Shown here: piece by piece, positions 1-9,184 of the stretch
How positions within the stretch are numbered: the stretch's first letter is position 1
Layout of the letters: each line of letters begins with the position of its first letter
Assembly (NCBI RefSeq): GCF_013033355.1
Contig: NZ_WQDY01000006.1
Span: 124,001-188,000, forward strand
Length of the DNA: 64,000 nucleotides
Source of the DNA: Ruegeria lacuscaerulensis
GTDB taxonomy: Bacteria; Pseudomonadota; Alphaproteobacteria; Rhodobacterales; Rhodobacteraceae
Direction of reading: 5' to 3'
Made by a program: the position numbers and the translations under genes
The notes under the pieces: generated by a model
What the model was told of the DNA's origin: nothing
What the model saw: the letters and a program-made list of their open reading frames with translations, nothing else
The model's database searches: none

Positions 1-1205
1 CGCCTTCACCTGAATTGGCAAAAAGTGAGTTCGGTCAACTCGTACGTTCAGCCGTTCAAAATAGTCCCTCCAACGCACGTAGCGCAAGCAGATATGACCT
101 GGCAATTGCAGATCGCGACTCCACCCGGGGCGCATTTCTGCCACGCGTTTCAATGGGGATTAACGCCAGATCCGAACGCGTGGACAGCGATATAGCAGGT
201 GTGACGCCCTTCGTTCGGATATCGCAACTAGTATATGACGGCGGCGCTGCGTCCGGAGAATTGACTGCCGCGAAAGCCCGAATTCTTGAAAGTCGCGGCG
301 ATCAACTGCAAACTGCCGCTGCCATCGCCCTAACCGCAATTGAGGCATATGTCTCAGTTACTAATCAAAGAGAGATTCAAAGAATCTCCCTTGAAAACGT
401 GGGCGTCCATGAGGAAATAACGCGCCTAATTACAGAGCGTTTTGAACAGGGCGCCGGTTCAAATGCCGATGTATTGACCGCGCAGTCCCGCATGGCAGAC
501 GCGCGGACACGGTTCGCAGATGCCAGAGCCCGCACAGATCGTGCTGAAGCTCAGTTTCATGAAGTGTTTGGCCACGAACCTGGCACCTTATCACCAGCGA
601 TAGAAGCTCCAAGAGTGCCAAGAACAGATGCACAGATCATTGCCGAAAGCCCTCAGGTTCGCCGCGCTGATGCTTCTTTGCTGGCGGCTAAATCGCAACA
701 GTCAGCGGCGATTGCAAGACGTCAACCCGACATAGAAATTGCGGCATTCACGGATCGCGATGACGACAATGATGCGAATTTCGGCGTTGATCTATCGTTC
801 AGCTACGAACTTGACAGCACAGGCCAACGAAAAGCGGCGATTGCCTCAGCAGAAGCTCAGGTCAAAGAGGCAGAATTTGCAAGAGAAGATCTGGTTCGTC
901 AACTTCGCCGTGAGTTAGAATTCGTGCGCTCTGACCAAATGGCGGGAGCGGAAAGACTACAGGCAGCTCGGATTGCAGCCACCGTTAATGCTGACAGCGT
1001 TAAAGCTGCTCGCGCTCAGTTCACCATAGGACGGCGCAGCCTGATCGAAATCCTCGACGCACAACGCGACTTTGTCAACGCGCAGGAACGGCTAATCCTC
1101 GCCGAACAGAGTTTCTTTCTGACAAACTATGTGGTGCTCAGTTTGACAGGGGACATCCTTGATCTGTTGGGAATCCAGACGTTTGAACATGGAGCAAATC
1201 AATGA
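1..1205 (+). CDS. TolC-family outer membrane efflux protein of a type I secretion system (5' partial)
   Basis: The reading frame is open to the first base of the window, so the true start and probably a signal peptide lie upstream; a TTG at 15 is only the first internal start-like codon. About 400 residues are visible. They are rich in Ala, Arg and Glu helices with two related halves, as in TolC/LapE/AgeE outer membrane channels; the stretch near the end with GRRSLIEILDAQRDF is the typical second-repeat motif of this family. It would form the outer membrane exit duct of a tripartite exporter. Its stop overlaps the ATG of the ABC exporter at 1202 by 4 bases (ATGA), and the adaptor follows, so the three genes form one operon. 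Family assignment is firm; the exported substrate is unknown. Confidence 0.9.
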   Translation, partial: PSPELAKSEFGQLVRSAVQNSPSNARSASRYDLAIADRDSTRGAFLPRVSMGINARSERVDSDIAGVTPFVRISQLVYDGGAASGELTAAKARILESRGDQLQTAAAIALTAIEAYVSVTNQREIQRISLENVGVHEEITRLITERFEQGAGSNADVLTAQSRMADARTRFADARARTDRAEAQFHEVFGHEPGTLSPAIEAPRVPRTDAQIIAESPQVRRADASLLAAKSQQSAAIARRQPDIEIAAFTDRDDDNDANFGVDLSFSYELDSTGQRKAAIASAEAQVKEAEFAREDLVRQLRRELEFVRSDQMAGAERLQAARIAATVNADSVKAARAQFTIGRRSLIEILDAQRDFVNAQERLILAEQSFFLTNYVVLSLTGDILDLLGIQTFEHGANQ

Positions 1206-3349
1206 TCGACCTGCGTTCCCTAACCAAAAGGACAGATTTACCTGATCTGGAAACGTGTTTGATTCACGTGGCTTCATCTTTGGAAAGATCGATTTCAGTA
1301 GCCAGTTTGCAGGCTGCAAGGTCCGGGGTATCGGGGAACTTAACCATTCCCCACGCGATTCAAGTTGCGCAAAATGCTGGACTCCAAGCTGGTTATGGCG
1401 CTTGGACGCTCTCGAGTTTCGACAATACGTTGGCTCCTGCCCTGTTATTTTTAAAAGACGATCGCGTCGTGGTTTTTCATGGGCGCTCGACCAGTGGCAG
1501 GGTCTTAATTTATGATCCAAGTCTGGGTGATGAGATTGGTGAAGTCTTCGAAAACAATCTCCAAGATGTTTATACCGGTTATGCGATCGTATTTCGCCGG
1601 TCTCAATCCGAAGATACAAAAAACAGCGGGTACCCTACTGCGGGCCATTGGTTCTGGTCCGCGATGGCAGCAAACCGTTGGTCCTATTTTCAGGTTGTCC
1701 TGGCGGCCTCGATTGCCAACCTGCTAGGTTTGTCCACCTCTGTTTTCATCATGGTCGTCTATGACCGTGTTCTACCTAACGAAGCCAAGGAGTCACTAAT
1801 TGCCCTGACAATAGGCGTTGGGTTGGCTTTGCTGTTCGACTTCGCCCTCAAGTTGTTGCGGGCAGGGTTCATTGATCAGGCTGGGCAGAAAGCCGACTTG
1901 ATCATCGGGCGTCGGATTTTCAATCAATTGGTTGATTTGCGCATGACTTCTCGTACCGGTTCAACCGGCGCTATGGCGAGCACAGTTAGGGAGTTCGAAA
2001 CTCTGCGAGAGTTCTTTACTTCGGCAACCCTCGTCGCCTTAGTGGATTTGCCGTTCATTGGCTTGTTCATATTTGTAATTTACTTGGTCGGGGGCCCTTT
2101 AGCACTTGTGCCCGCTTTGGCAGTGCCGGTTGTTCTTATGACGGGTCTGATTGCTCAACCAATTCTGTCACGGCTGGCCGAGCAGAATTTTTCAGACGGG
2201 CAATCCAAGCAATCCGTACTGGTCGAAACTGTGTCAGGGTTGGAAACCATCAAAACAACGGCGGCGGCACAACAAATGCGTGCCCGTTGGGAAGATGCAT
2301 TGGAACGGCAGTCTTCCCACGGCGTGAGAAGTCGTGCAGTTACGCAATTTGCACTAAATTTGACGGGTTTCACGCAACAGGCGGCCCAAGTGTTGATCGT
2401 GTTCTACGGAGTTTTTCTAATTGCCGATGGTCATGGAAGTATGGGTGCGCTTATAGCTTCGGTTATGTTGACAGGACGGGCATTGGCGCCGCTTGGGCAA
2501 CTGGCCCAGACACTTACACGGATCAATCAGGCCCGAAGTGCCTTTAAGAACCTTAACGCACTGATGAACGCCACGAATGAACGACCTCAAGGTCAAAAGT
2601 GGATACGTCGACCTGAATGCCAAGGCCAAATAACATTCAGAAACGTAGAGTTCACTTATCCAGAGCAGGCGGATGCTACTTTGTCTGGCCTTTCCTTTGA
2701 TATCAAACCCGGAGAAAAAGTCGCAATTCTCGGCCCAATCGGCTCGGGGAAAAGCACAGTCACACGGCTGTTGCTTGGGCTGTACCAACCCCAGTCCGGG
2801 TCTGTGATGCTTGACGGAGTGGACATTCGCCAGTTGGACCCCGGGGATCTGCGTCGAAACATCGGGACTGTTCTACAGGATATCTGGCTCTTCTCAGGGT
2901 CGATACGGGACAATATTGCAAGTGGCAGCACCAGGCCTCGCGACCGGGACATTATCGAAGCCGGTAAAATTGCAGGTGTAGAAGATTTTACCGCCGACCG
3001 ATCCGGGGGGTATGACTTAATCCTGTCAGAACGTGGCGAGGGTTTATCAGGTGGGCAGCGGCAGTCCATTGCCCTAGCCAGGGCTCTAGTAACTCGACCT
3101 CCAATATTGTTGTTGGATGAGCCGACCAGTGCGATGGACGTCAAAACTGAAGCGAAAGTTATAGACCGCCTCAAAAAAGCGACGACAGACACTACGATGG
3201 TCATCGTTACCCATAGAACCAGCCTGCTGTCTTTAGTGGACCGTGTCATTGTTATCGAAAATGGACAGGTCAGCGCCGATGGTCCCAAGAGTATCCTAAC
3301 TAACCACACCCTTGCTCAGCGGAGGCATCTGAATGTCGCAGCATCATGA
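1202..3349 (+). CDS. Type I secretion ABC exporter (LapB/LssB type) with N-terminal C39-like domain
   Basis: This 715-residue protein has three parts. Residues 1-135 form a C39-peptidase-like domain, residues about 150-440 a six-helix exporter membrane domain, and residues about 470-715 a nucleotide-binding domain with Walker A GPIGSGKS near 511, signature LSGGQ near 614 and Walker B ILLLDEPT near 635. The N-terminal domain has no cysteine in the position expected of a double-glycine peptidase, so it should bind substrate without cleaving it, as in RTX exporters. It sits in the inner membrane and couples ATP hydrolysis to one-step export through the HlyD adaptor and TolC. Its start overlaps the tolC-like stop by 4 bases, and its 3' end overlaps the adaptor start by 17 bases, so translation is probably coupled. 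Confidence 0.93.
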   Translation: MIDLRSLTKRTDLPDLETCLIHVASSLERSISVASLQAARSGVSGNLTIPHAIQVAQNAGLQAGYGAWTLSSFDNTLAPALLFLKDDRVVVFHGRSTSGRVLIYDPSLGDEIGEVFENNLQDVYTGYAIVFRRSQSEDTKNSGYPTAGHWFWSAMAANRWSYFQVVLAASIANLLGLSTSVFIMVVYDRVLPNEAKESLIALTIGVGLALLFDFALKLLRAGFIDQAGQKADLIIGRRIFNQLVDLRMTSRTGSTGAMASTVREFETLREFFTSATLVALVDLPFIGLFIFVIYLVGGPLALVPALAVPVVLMTGLIAQPILSRLAEQNFSDGQSKQSVLVETVSGLETIKTTAAAQQMRARWEDALERQSSHGVRSRAVTQFALNLTGFTQQAAQVLIVFYGVFLIADGHGSMGALIASVMLTGRALAPLGQLAQTLTRINQARSAFKNLNALMNATNERPQGQKWIRRPECQGQITFRNVEFTYPEQADATLSGLSFDIKPGEKVAILGPIGSGKSTVTRLLLGLYQPQSGSVMLDGVDIRQLDPGDLRRNIGTVLQDIWLFSGSIRDNIASGSTRPRDRDIIEAGKIAGVEDFTADRSGGYDLILSERGEGLSGGQRQSIALARALVTRPPILLLDEPTSAMDVKTEAKVIDRLKKATTDTTMVIVTHRTSLLSLVDRVIVIENGQVSADGPKSILTNHTLAQRRHLNVAAS

Positions 3350-4643
3350 TTTTGCGTCATTGGCACGGGAAATGCGCGGGCGGTCACCTCTTAAGGGCTC
3401 TATCCTGTTATTGGTCATATTGGCGTGTCTTATCAGCGCGGGTTTGTGGACCTATCTTACAGAACTGGACGACGTAACACGTGTAGACGGCAGGGTGGTT
3501 CCATTGGCGGACGTCCAGCTGATCGAAGCAACAGAAACTGGTGTGCTGCAGCATCTGCACGTGAACGAAGGTCAATTCGTGGAAAAAGGCGCGTTGCTGA
3601 TGGAGTTCGACACGACGCAAATCGATAGTCAATTCAGTCAGGAACAACAGCGCGCTTTCGGATTAATGGCGCGGGCGGAACGGCTGATGGCCGAAATTGA
3701 AGACCGTGAGCTCTTTTTTTCCAAGGAACTGATGGAAGGGGCGCCGGACGTGGCCCGATCGGAAACTGCTTTGTACCAAGGTCGTCAGTCAGAGCTCATC
3801 GCTGAAATCGCGATCCTCGAGCGTCAACGGGAGCAGAAACAAAGGGAGTATGAAGAAGGGCTGGTAGACAAGTTAACAGCCGACGAAACTCTTAAGATCC
3901 TAGCTGAAGAGCGCGCCATCATGACGCCGCTTGTAGAAAAACGGATGGAACCCGCCACGACGCTGTTGACTCTGCGCCGTAATGAAGCCGAGTGGCATGG
4001 GCGCAGAACACGTGCGCAAGCTGTGACCAACAGACTGCAGACTGGCCTCGCAGAGATTGACGACCGAATTCGTGCGACGCGCAGCCGGTTTCACACTGCA
4101 GCCTTGACTGACCTTGCTGTTACAACGGCGGAATTGGCAGCGCTAAAACCCGTTTTGCCGGCTTTGCAGGATCGCGCAAGTCGCGCGCAAGTTAGATCTC
4201 CGGTTCGAGGCGTGGTCAACCGGATTCACAGAACCACGATTGGTGGGTTGGCCCGCAGCGGAGAGGAATTGATCGAGTTAGTTCCACTCGGGGACAATTT
4301 GCTTGTCGAAGCCTACGTGCGTCCAGATGATATCGCGTTTTTGCACGCCGGACAGCCGGTGAAGGTCAAAATCACCGCTTATGATTTCGCTCGATACGGT
4401 GCGCTGGATGGGGAAATAGTCCGGATCGGTGCAAACACCATAACGCGATCAGAACGAAATGACGAAGAAGTTTTTGTCGTTGAGATTCAAACCCAACAGT
4501 CTTTTCTGGATGCCAACGGAGTGGCAGTTGAGATCATTCCCGGCATGATCGCTGAAGTCGATATTCTAGCGGGGCGAAAAACTGTGATGGAATACCTGAT
4601 AAGACCCGTCGTCAAAGTCAAAGAGCAAGCTCTGCGGGAATAG
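3333..4643 (+). CDS. HlyD-family type I secretion periplasmic adaptor
   Basis: The 436-residue protein has a short cytoplasmic N-terminus, one membrane helix at about 24-44, a biotinyl-lipoyl half motif directly after it, a long coiled-coil region at about 100-280, and a C-terminal beta-barrel region containing the family-typical PVRGVVNRI and GEELIELVP segments. Its role is to bridge the inner membrane exporter and the outer membrane TolC channel. It begins inside the 3' end of the exporter gene, in the same operon. No RTX or adhesin gene follows; the next gene is on the opposite strand, so the substrate is presumably encoded upstream of the window or elsewhere. Confidence 0.92.
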   Translation: MSQHHDFASLAREMRGRSPLKGSILLLVILACLISAGLWTYLTELDDVTRVDGRVVPLADVQLIEATETGVLQHLHVNEGQFVEKGALLMEFDTTQIDSQFSQEQQRAFGLMARAERLMAEIEDRELFFSKELMEGAPDVARSETALYQGRQSELIAEIAILERQREQKQREYEEGLVDKLTADETLKILAEERAIMTPLVEKRMEPATTLLTLRRNEAEWHGRRTRAQAVTNRLQTGLAEIDDRIRATRSRFHTAALTDLAVTTAELAALKPVLPALQDRASRAQVRSPVRGVVNRIHRTTIGGLARSGEELIELVPLGDNLLVEAYVRPDDIAFLHAGQPVKVKITAYDFARYGALDGEIVRIGANTITRSERNDEEVFVVEIQTQQSFLDANGVAVEIIPGMIAEVDILAGRKTVMEYLIRPVVKVKEQALRE

Positions 4644-4729
4644 AAAGGGGTTCTGAAGGCGGGCCAACCGAACTAATAACCTGAAATCACTTGGCGGCCG
4701 TGGACTGAAAAACTCATAATGCCGATCGC

Positions 4730-5431
4730 TTATTGCCAAACGACATCTCCCAGAAAAATGTAGCCTGCACCATAAATCGTTTTGATTAATTTGGGGTTTT
4801 TGGGGTCTTCACCCAATTTGGTACGCAGTCGGGATATTCTGACATCCATCGCCCGATCAAAACTATCCCCTGCGGCACCGCCCAATGTCTCTTGCATATG
4901 TGCGCGACTGATCAACCTTTTTGGGCTTTCCAGAAACAGCCGCAAAACTTCCCCTTCGGCGTGGCTGAATGGGGTCTCGGTCCCTGCGCCATCATCCAGG
5001 ATGTAGCGATCGAAATAGGCAGTCCAACCGTTAAAATGCGCCACATCAGAATGAGTTGGTCGCGCCCGCGGCGCTCGCAACCGGGCCCGTATGCGCGCGA
5101 CAACTTCGGCAGGATCAAAGGGCTTGGTGATATAATCATCAGCACCCAATTCCAAACCGGTAACCCGGTCCTGTACCTGGGCTCGGCCCGAGATGATTAT
5201 GACCGCTGCGCCTTGCTCTAGCGCCAAGCGATGCACCAGCGCCAGACCATCTGTGTCAGGCAATGAAAGATCCACCAGGCACACGTCTGGAGTAACACGT
5301 TTCAACGAGGCTTCAAACTCGCGCGCACGAGAGAAACTCTGGGTCCGGAAGCCTGCCTCCTCCAAAGCATCGGTCAATATCCGTCGAATTTCAGGTTCGT
5401 CATCAACGATCGTGACCAGCGGTTGGGTCAT
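4730..5431 (-). CDS. OmpR-type response regulator
   Basis: This is a 233-residue two-domain response regulator. The receiver has acidic residues D10/D11, phospho-acceptor D54 in VDLSLPD and K103 in TKPFD; the C-terminal half is an OmpR/PhoB winged helix. I chose the ATG at 5431, which shares one base with the stop of the hybrid kinase (TGATG), rather than a start 30 bases upstream, because the receiver fold begins directly with MTQPLVTIVDDE. The overlap shows co-translation with the kinase gene, making it the likely cognate DNA-binding output. Targets are unknown; the convergent type I secretion operon is close but there is no direct evidence linking them. Confidence 0.93.
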   Translation of the reverse strand: MTQPLVTIVDDEPEIRRILTDALEEAGFRTQSFSRAREFEASLKRVTPDVCLVDLSLPDTDGLALVHRLALEQGAAVIIISGRAQVQDRVTGLELGADDYITKPFDPAEVVARIRARLRAPRARPTHSDVAHFNGWTAYFDRYILDDGAGTETPFSHAEGEVLRLFLESPKRLISRAHMQETLGGAAGDSFDRAMDVRISRLRTKLGEDPKNPKLIKTIYGAGYIFLGDVVWQ

Positions 5432-7332
5432 CAGGCGGTCTCGGTTCTGATCAGGGCGCAAAGTTGAGCGCGGGTGAATGGCTTGCGTAAAACTGGTGCT
5501 CGGACAAGCGCTTGTTTGTGCAATGGATCGGAATAAGGCAGCGAAGTCATTAGAATGCAGGGCACCGATGCGTTTATGCCGTCCAAAAGATTCAACCCGG
5601 TCTCCTCTCCCTCCAGGCGGATATCCGACAGCACCAAGACTATGTCCTGTAAATTTTGAACCAAAGCCAAAGCCTCGGATTTCGAAGTTGCCTCGATCAC
5701 GGAAAATCCCAGTTCGACCAGCATGTCGCGGAATTGGCTTCTGAGCGCGTCGCTGTCTTCGACCAACAGAACAAGCCCCTCTTGCACGGGCGGAGCCGGT
5801 CTGTACGGCAAACGCAGCACCACAGAGGCGCCAGACGGTGTGTTGCGCAGATCCAAATCGCCGCCAGCCAGTTTGACCGTGTCATAAACCATTGGCAAAC
5901 CCAGCCCAGACCCCTTATTCCCCTTGGTGGTAAAAAACGGGTTGAGTGCTTTGTCCAATGCTTCAGGCGAAAAGCCGGGGCCAGTATCGGAAACCGCGAT
6001 TTCCGCCCAGATGCTACCCACCTTATGAGCGCTGATGGTAATCTGACCTGTTTCACCACAGGCATCGCGCGCATTTAACACAAGGTTCAGCAGGGCATCC
6101 TGCACCATGCCTGAATCCAGCATCAAGGCGACGTCTGGCAGTGTATTGACCACCGATAGCCCAACACCGCGCGGCAACGACGGCGAGGCCAGAATGCGCA
6201 GGTCTTCAAGTAACCCACGCATATCGGTTGCCTTGGGTTGAGGAGTACGATTGCCCGTCATATCCGCTATTCTGTTCAGCAATTGGCCCCCGCGGCGGGC
6301 GGTCTGTTGCGTGGCGGTGACCAACTCACGGGCATATTCCGGCAAGTCCATCTTTTGCAGTCGGGATTGCATTCCAAGAATGATCGTCAAGAGGTTCGAG
6401 AAATCATGGGCAAGGCCGCTGGTCATCTGGGCCGCCATGGCCCGACGGCGCGTTTGCTGCAAGGCGACCCGGGCTTGTGTTTCTTCGGTGATATCGACTG
6501 ACATGACATAAACCCCGCCTTCTTTGTCTGGCGTGAAAGAAACACGAATACGTCGCGAACCCTGGTTTTCAGTGAACTCGAAAACGGATGTTTCCCCGTC
6601 ATACGCTTTCTGAAGGTGCGGCTCGACTTTGTCATAGGCCGCAGCACCCAATGCCTCAGAAATATGCATCCCGATTATATCGGACGGACGGCCTGGCATC
6701 ACTGAATTCAGACGTCGATTGGAATAGTCATATCTTCCTTCAATATCCAAATGCGCTATATGAGCAGGCATCATTTCAGTCGTCATGCGCGTGCGGGCTT
6801 CGGTTTCGGTCAACTGCCGCTTGGCTTCTTCCAATGCCGAATTTGTAGAAGCGAGCTTTCGGTTCGCTGCCGACAGTTCCTCGGCCCTGTCCAAAAGTTG
6901 CCCGGACAGTTCTACCGAACGGGCGCGCAGCAGGGCCTCAGCCTGTTTGGTGCTTGTGATATCTGTATAAACTGCAACCCACCCCCCCTTGGGCAATGGC
7001 GCGCCCTCGACCGAGATAACCTGACCGTTGGCTCGAACGCGTTCAAGGTAGTGGGGTTCAAAAGTCAAAGCCTGTCGGATTCGGCGTTCGACAATCTGGT
7101 CAGCATCGGCATCGTCGCCATACTCACCATGTGTCGCCAGATAGTGGATGGTATCCCGAAACAGCGCACCGGGTTTGACGAGGTCATCGGGCAGGTCAAA
7201 CATCACCTGAAACGGTCGATTGCTTACAACCAGTCGTAGCTGACTGTCATAGATCGACAACGCCTGACCAATCAGATTCAACCCGGCCGACGTCATCGCT
7301 TTGATCTGTTCTTCGGTGATGTCCAATTTCAC
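5431..7332 (-). CDS. PAS-domain hybrid histidine kinase with C-terminal receiver
   Basis: The 633-residue protein has no predicted membrane segments, so it is probably a cytoplasmic sensor. Domain order is PAS at about 15-128 (PAS-7 style), a coiled coil at 130-185, a second PAS at about 185-285, a HisKA helix with phospho-acceptor H309 in GLAHDFSN, a GHKL ATPase with N-box N420 and G boxes around 450 and 475, then a receiver with D570 and K617. The receiver plus the separate OmpR regulator downstream suggests either a phosphorelay or receiver-tuned kinase activity. The signal is unknown. It is preceded on the same strand by the sulfatase gene with a 78-base gap. Confidence 0.92.
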   Translation of the reverse strand: MKLDITEEQIKAMTSAGLNLIGQALSIYDSQLRLVVSNRPFQVMFDLPDDLVKPGALFRDTIHYLATHGEYGDDADADQIVERRIRQALTFEPHYLERVRANGQVISVEGAPLPKGGWVAVYTDITSTKQAEALLRARSVELSGQLLDRAEELSAANRKLASTNSALEEAKRQLTETEARTRMTTEMMPAHIAHLDIEGRYDYSNRRLNSVMPGRPSDIIGMHISEALGAAAYDKVEPHLQKAYDGETSVFEFTENQGSRRIRVSFTPDKEGGVYVMSVDITEETQARVALQQTRRRAMAAQMTSGLAHDFSNLLTIILGMQSRLQKMDLPEYARELVTATQQTARRGGQLLNRIADMTGNRTPQPKATDMRGLLEDLRILASPSLPRGVGLSVVNTLPDVALMLDSGMVQDALLNLVLNARDACGETGQITISAHKVGSIWAEIAVSDTGPGFSPEALDKALNPFFTTKGNKGSGLGLPMVYDTVKLAGGDLDLRNTPSGASVVLRLPYRPAPPVQEGLVLLVEDSDALRSQFRDMLVELGFSVIEATSKSEALALVQNLQDIVLVLSDIRLEGEETGLNLLDGINASVPCILMTSLPYSDPLHKQALVRAPVLRKPFTRAQLCALIRTETA

Positions 7333-7410
7333 CCTCCCCGAGTTATATCCGTAACATCGGAAATCTCGCAGGTGTAGAGGCGTTAGCGCCCAAGGCCACG
7401 CAGAATTCGA

Positions 7411-8943
7411 TCAATGCCTAGAGCGAGACTTTGGGCCGTCGGATGTAACCGCACATAATGACAGCGTGTGGTCCATATTGCGCATTCGGTGCCGCAACAT
7501 TTGGCGCGTAAGCCGGGTCAGTTCGGGTGCGTAGTCGGGGTTGAACGCCACGTTTTCAAACTCTCCACGGCCCGTGTGGTCAAAAAGCATAGGAGGTAGG
7601 TCCGCAGCGAACTCGACCAGAGTAAAGCGGTCATCCCGCAATATTCCAAGGGATGAATCGCTGGGATCAGTCCCTAGCTGTTCCTGCCAGATCGTGGGGT
7701 TCAAAGGTTCGGAAAAGTCCAGCTCACTAAAGGAATAGCTGCGCCAGTCCTCGGGCAGGTTCCCACGCAGCAAAGGCAGCAGAGACCGCCCATCCATCGA
7801 ATTTGGAATGGATTGCCCAATCCAGTCGAGAATAGTCGGGGTAACATCGATGGATTCGGTCGGAGCAGAAATCACGGAACCCGCTTGGTCTCGATTGCCA
7901 GGCAACCGGATCAAAAGGGGTGTGTGATAGGCCGCATCATAGACGGTCATTTTACCCCAGCTGTTTCGATCTCCGAGCATTTCTCCGTGGTCAGCAGTGA
8001 TAATGATCAAAGTGTCGTCATACTGGCCACTGTCCTTCAGGAACTGGACGACCCGTCCGATATGGTGGTCGACTTCCGTCGCCAACCCCAGATAAACAGA
8101 CCGCAGAATTTGGATATTCTCAGGCGTCGGATCAACGTTCTTAAAACCCAGGACGAAATCAGCAGCAGTCTGTTTTTGCATAGTAGGTGCAAAGAACGGA
8201 TGAACTTCGGCCTCGCTGTTCGCGCCCCCAAGCCCGGCAGGCAGAGGGAGCGACGTCGGGTCATACATGTTGTTGTAGGGGGCAGGTGCCACAAGGGGTG
8301 GATGCGGGCGGATATAGGTGAGATGCGCAAACCAATTCTGCCCAACAAGCGGCGCCATACTATTAAGGAATACATCCGTCAAAAACGCGGTGTCACTGTC
8401 TTTTGCCGCGTACAACGCTGGGTCATTCAGTTTGACCTGCCCACCGGATTCAGAGACCGGTGAATGGACATCCCAATAGCTGTCAAAGGAATAGCCTTGT
8501 TTCATCAAGTGCGACCGCCATGGATAAGACTCTTCTAGTCGCATCTCGACCACTTCTTCGAACCCGGCCATGGGTTGTTCATAAGACCGAAGAACAGGGT
8601 CATTTGGGTCGTGTATCCTAGGGTCGGCCGTCGTGTCGGTATAGCCAAACAACAAAGGCGAATAGCCAGCCTTTCGCATTTCACTTGCTATGGTCGGGGT
8701 GTCGTGGCGCAAAGGTGTCCCGTTTCGCACGGACCGATGGTTCATCGCGTATTGCCCGGTCAGGATAGAGGCGCGCGACGGGCCACAAGGGTTGGTCACT
8801 GAAAAATGCCTGTCAAACGTCACCGCCTCTTGCATGAAGGCGCGCATGTTGGGCAGGTCGACATGTCCCGCCAGTGCGCCGTTCAGACAATCGGCCCTAA
8901 GCTGGTCAATAATGATAAAAAGGACATTCCCGGCGCGTTGCAT
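7411..8943 (-). CDS. Sulfatase / phosphonate monoester hydrolase family protein
   Basis: This 510-residue alkaline-phosphatase-superfamily hydrolase has no signal peptide and is probably cytoplasmic. The N-terminal metal site is NVLFIIIDQ (D13). The formylglycine signature is NPCGPSRAS, with C53 in a C-x-P-S-R context, so a formylglycine-generating enzyme should activate it. A later TADHGE motif supplies further metal ligands. The spacing around the active Cys resembles phosphonate monoester hydrolases/arylsulfatases from alphaproteobacteria. The substrate (sulfate, phosphate or phosphonate ester) cannot be decided from sequence. It is divergent from the MCE transporter operon across 240 bases and lies upstream of the kinase gene on the same strand. 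Confidence 0.85.
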   Translation of the reverse strand: MQRAGNVLFIIIDQLRADCLNGALAGHVDLPNMRAFMQEAVTFDRHFSVTNPCGPSRASILTGQYAMNHRSVRNGTPLRHDTPTIASEMRKAGYSPLLFGYTDTTADPRIHDPNDPVLRSYEQPMAGFEEVVEMRLEESYPWRSHLMKQGYSFDSYWDVHSPVSESGGQVKLNDPALYAAKDSDTAFLTDVFLNSMAPLVGQNWFAHLTYIRPHPPLVAPAPYNNMYDPTSLPLPAGLGGANSEAEVHPFFAPTMQKQTAADFVLGFKNVDPTPENIQILRSVYLGLATEVDHHIGRVVQFLKDSGQYDDTLIIITADHGEMLGDRNSWGKMTVYDAAYHTPLLIRLPGNRDQAGSVISAPTESIDVTPTILDWIGQSIPNSMDGRSLLPLLRGNLPEDWRSYSFSELDFSEPLNPTIWQEQLGTDPSDSSLGILRDDRFTLVEFAADLPPMLFDHTGRGEFENVAFNPDYAPELTRLTRQMLRHRMRNMDHTLSLCAVTSDGPKSRSRH

Positions 8944-9067
8944 CCCAATTCCTCTGATCCTGCTGGCTTGGCTTTTGATGCGGACATTGTCCGGGTTCTA
9001 CCCAAGCAGCAACAGATTCGTCACACTTGGCCTTAGTTAAGATCAGACTTGAAACGTGTTTGTCAGC

Positions 9068-9079
9068 TTGATCGATCAA
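9068..9079. promoter_or_regulatory. 12-base perfect palindrome in the divergent sulfatase/MCE-operon intergenic region
   Basis: TTGATCGATCAA is fully self-complementary and lies in the 240 bases between the divergent sulfatase and MlaE-like genes. It could be a regulator binding site. It resembles an FNR half-site pair but the spacing is two bases, not four. A 12-base palindrome can also occur by chance. Confidence 0.2.
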
Positions 9080-9184
9080 TCCTGCGTCTGAAACTGTCAC
9101 ACATGCGCTATTGAGAGGAGAGAATAACCCGAATCTTTCGAAAAATACGTTGCAGCGCACGCGTGTTTTAAATCACATACGCTC

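Noticed and set aside
2656..3309. Minus-strand open frame of 217 residues inside the exporter ATPase domain.
   Set aside because: It is the antisense shadow of the Walker and signature regions of a certain gene.
9068..9079. FNR/Dnr box.
   Set aside because: TTGATCGATCAA has two bases between half-sites; FNR-type boxes need four. Kept only as a low-confidence palindrome.
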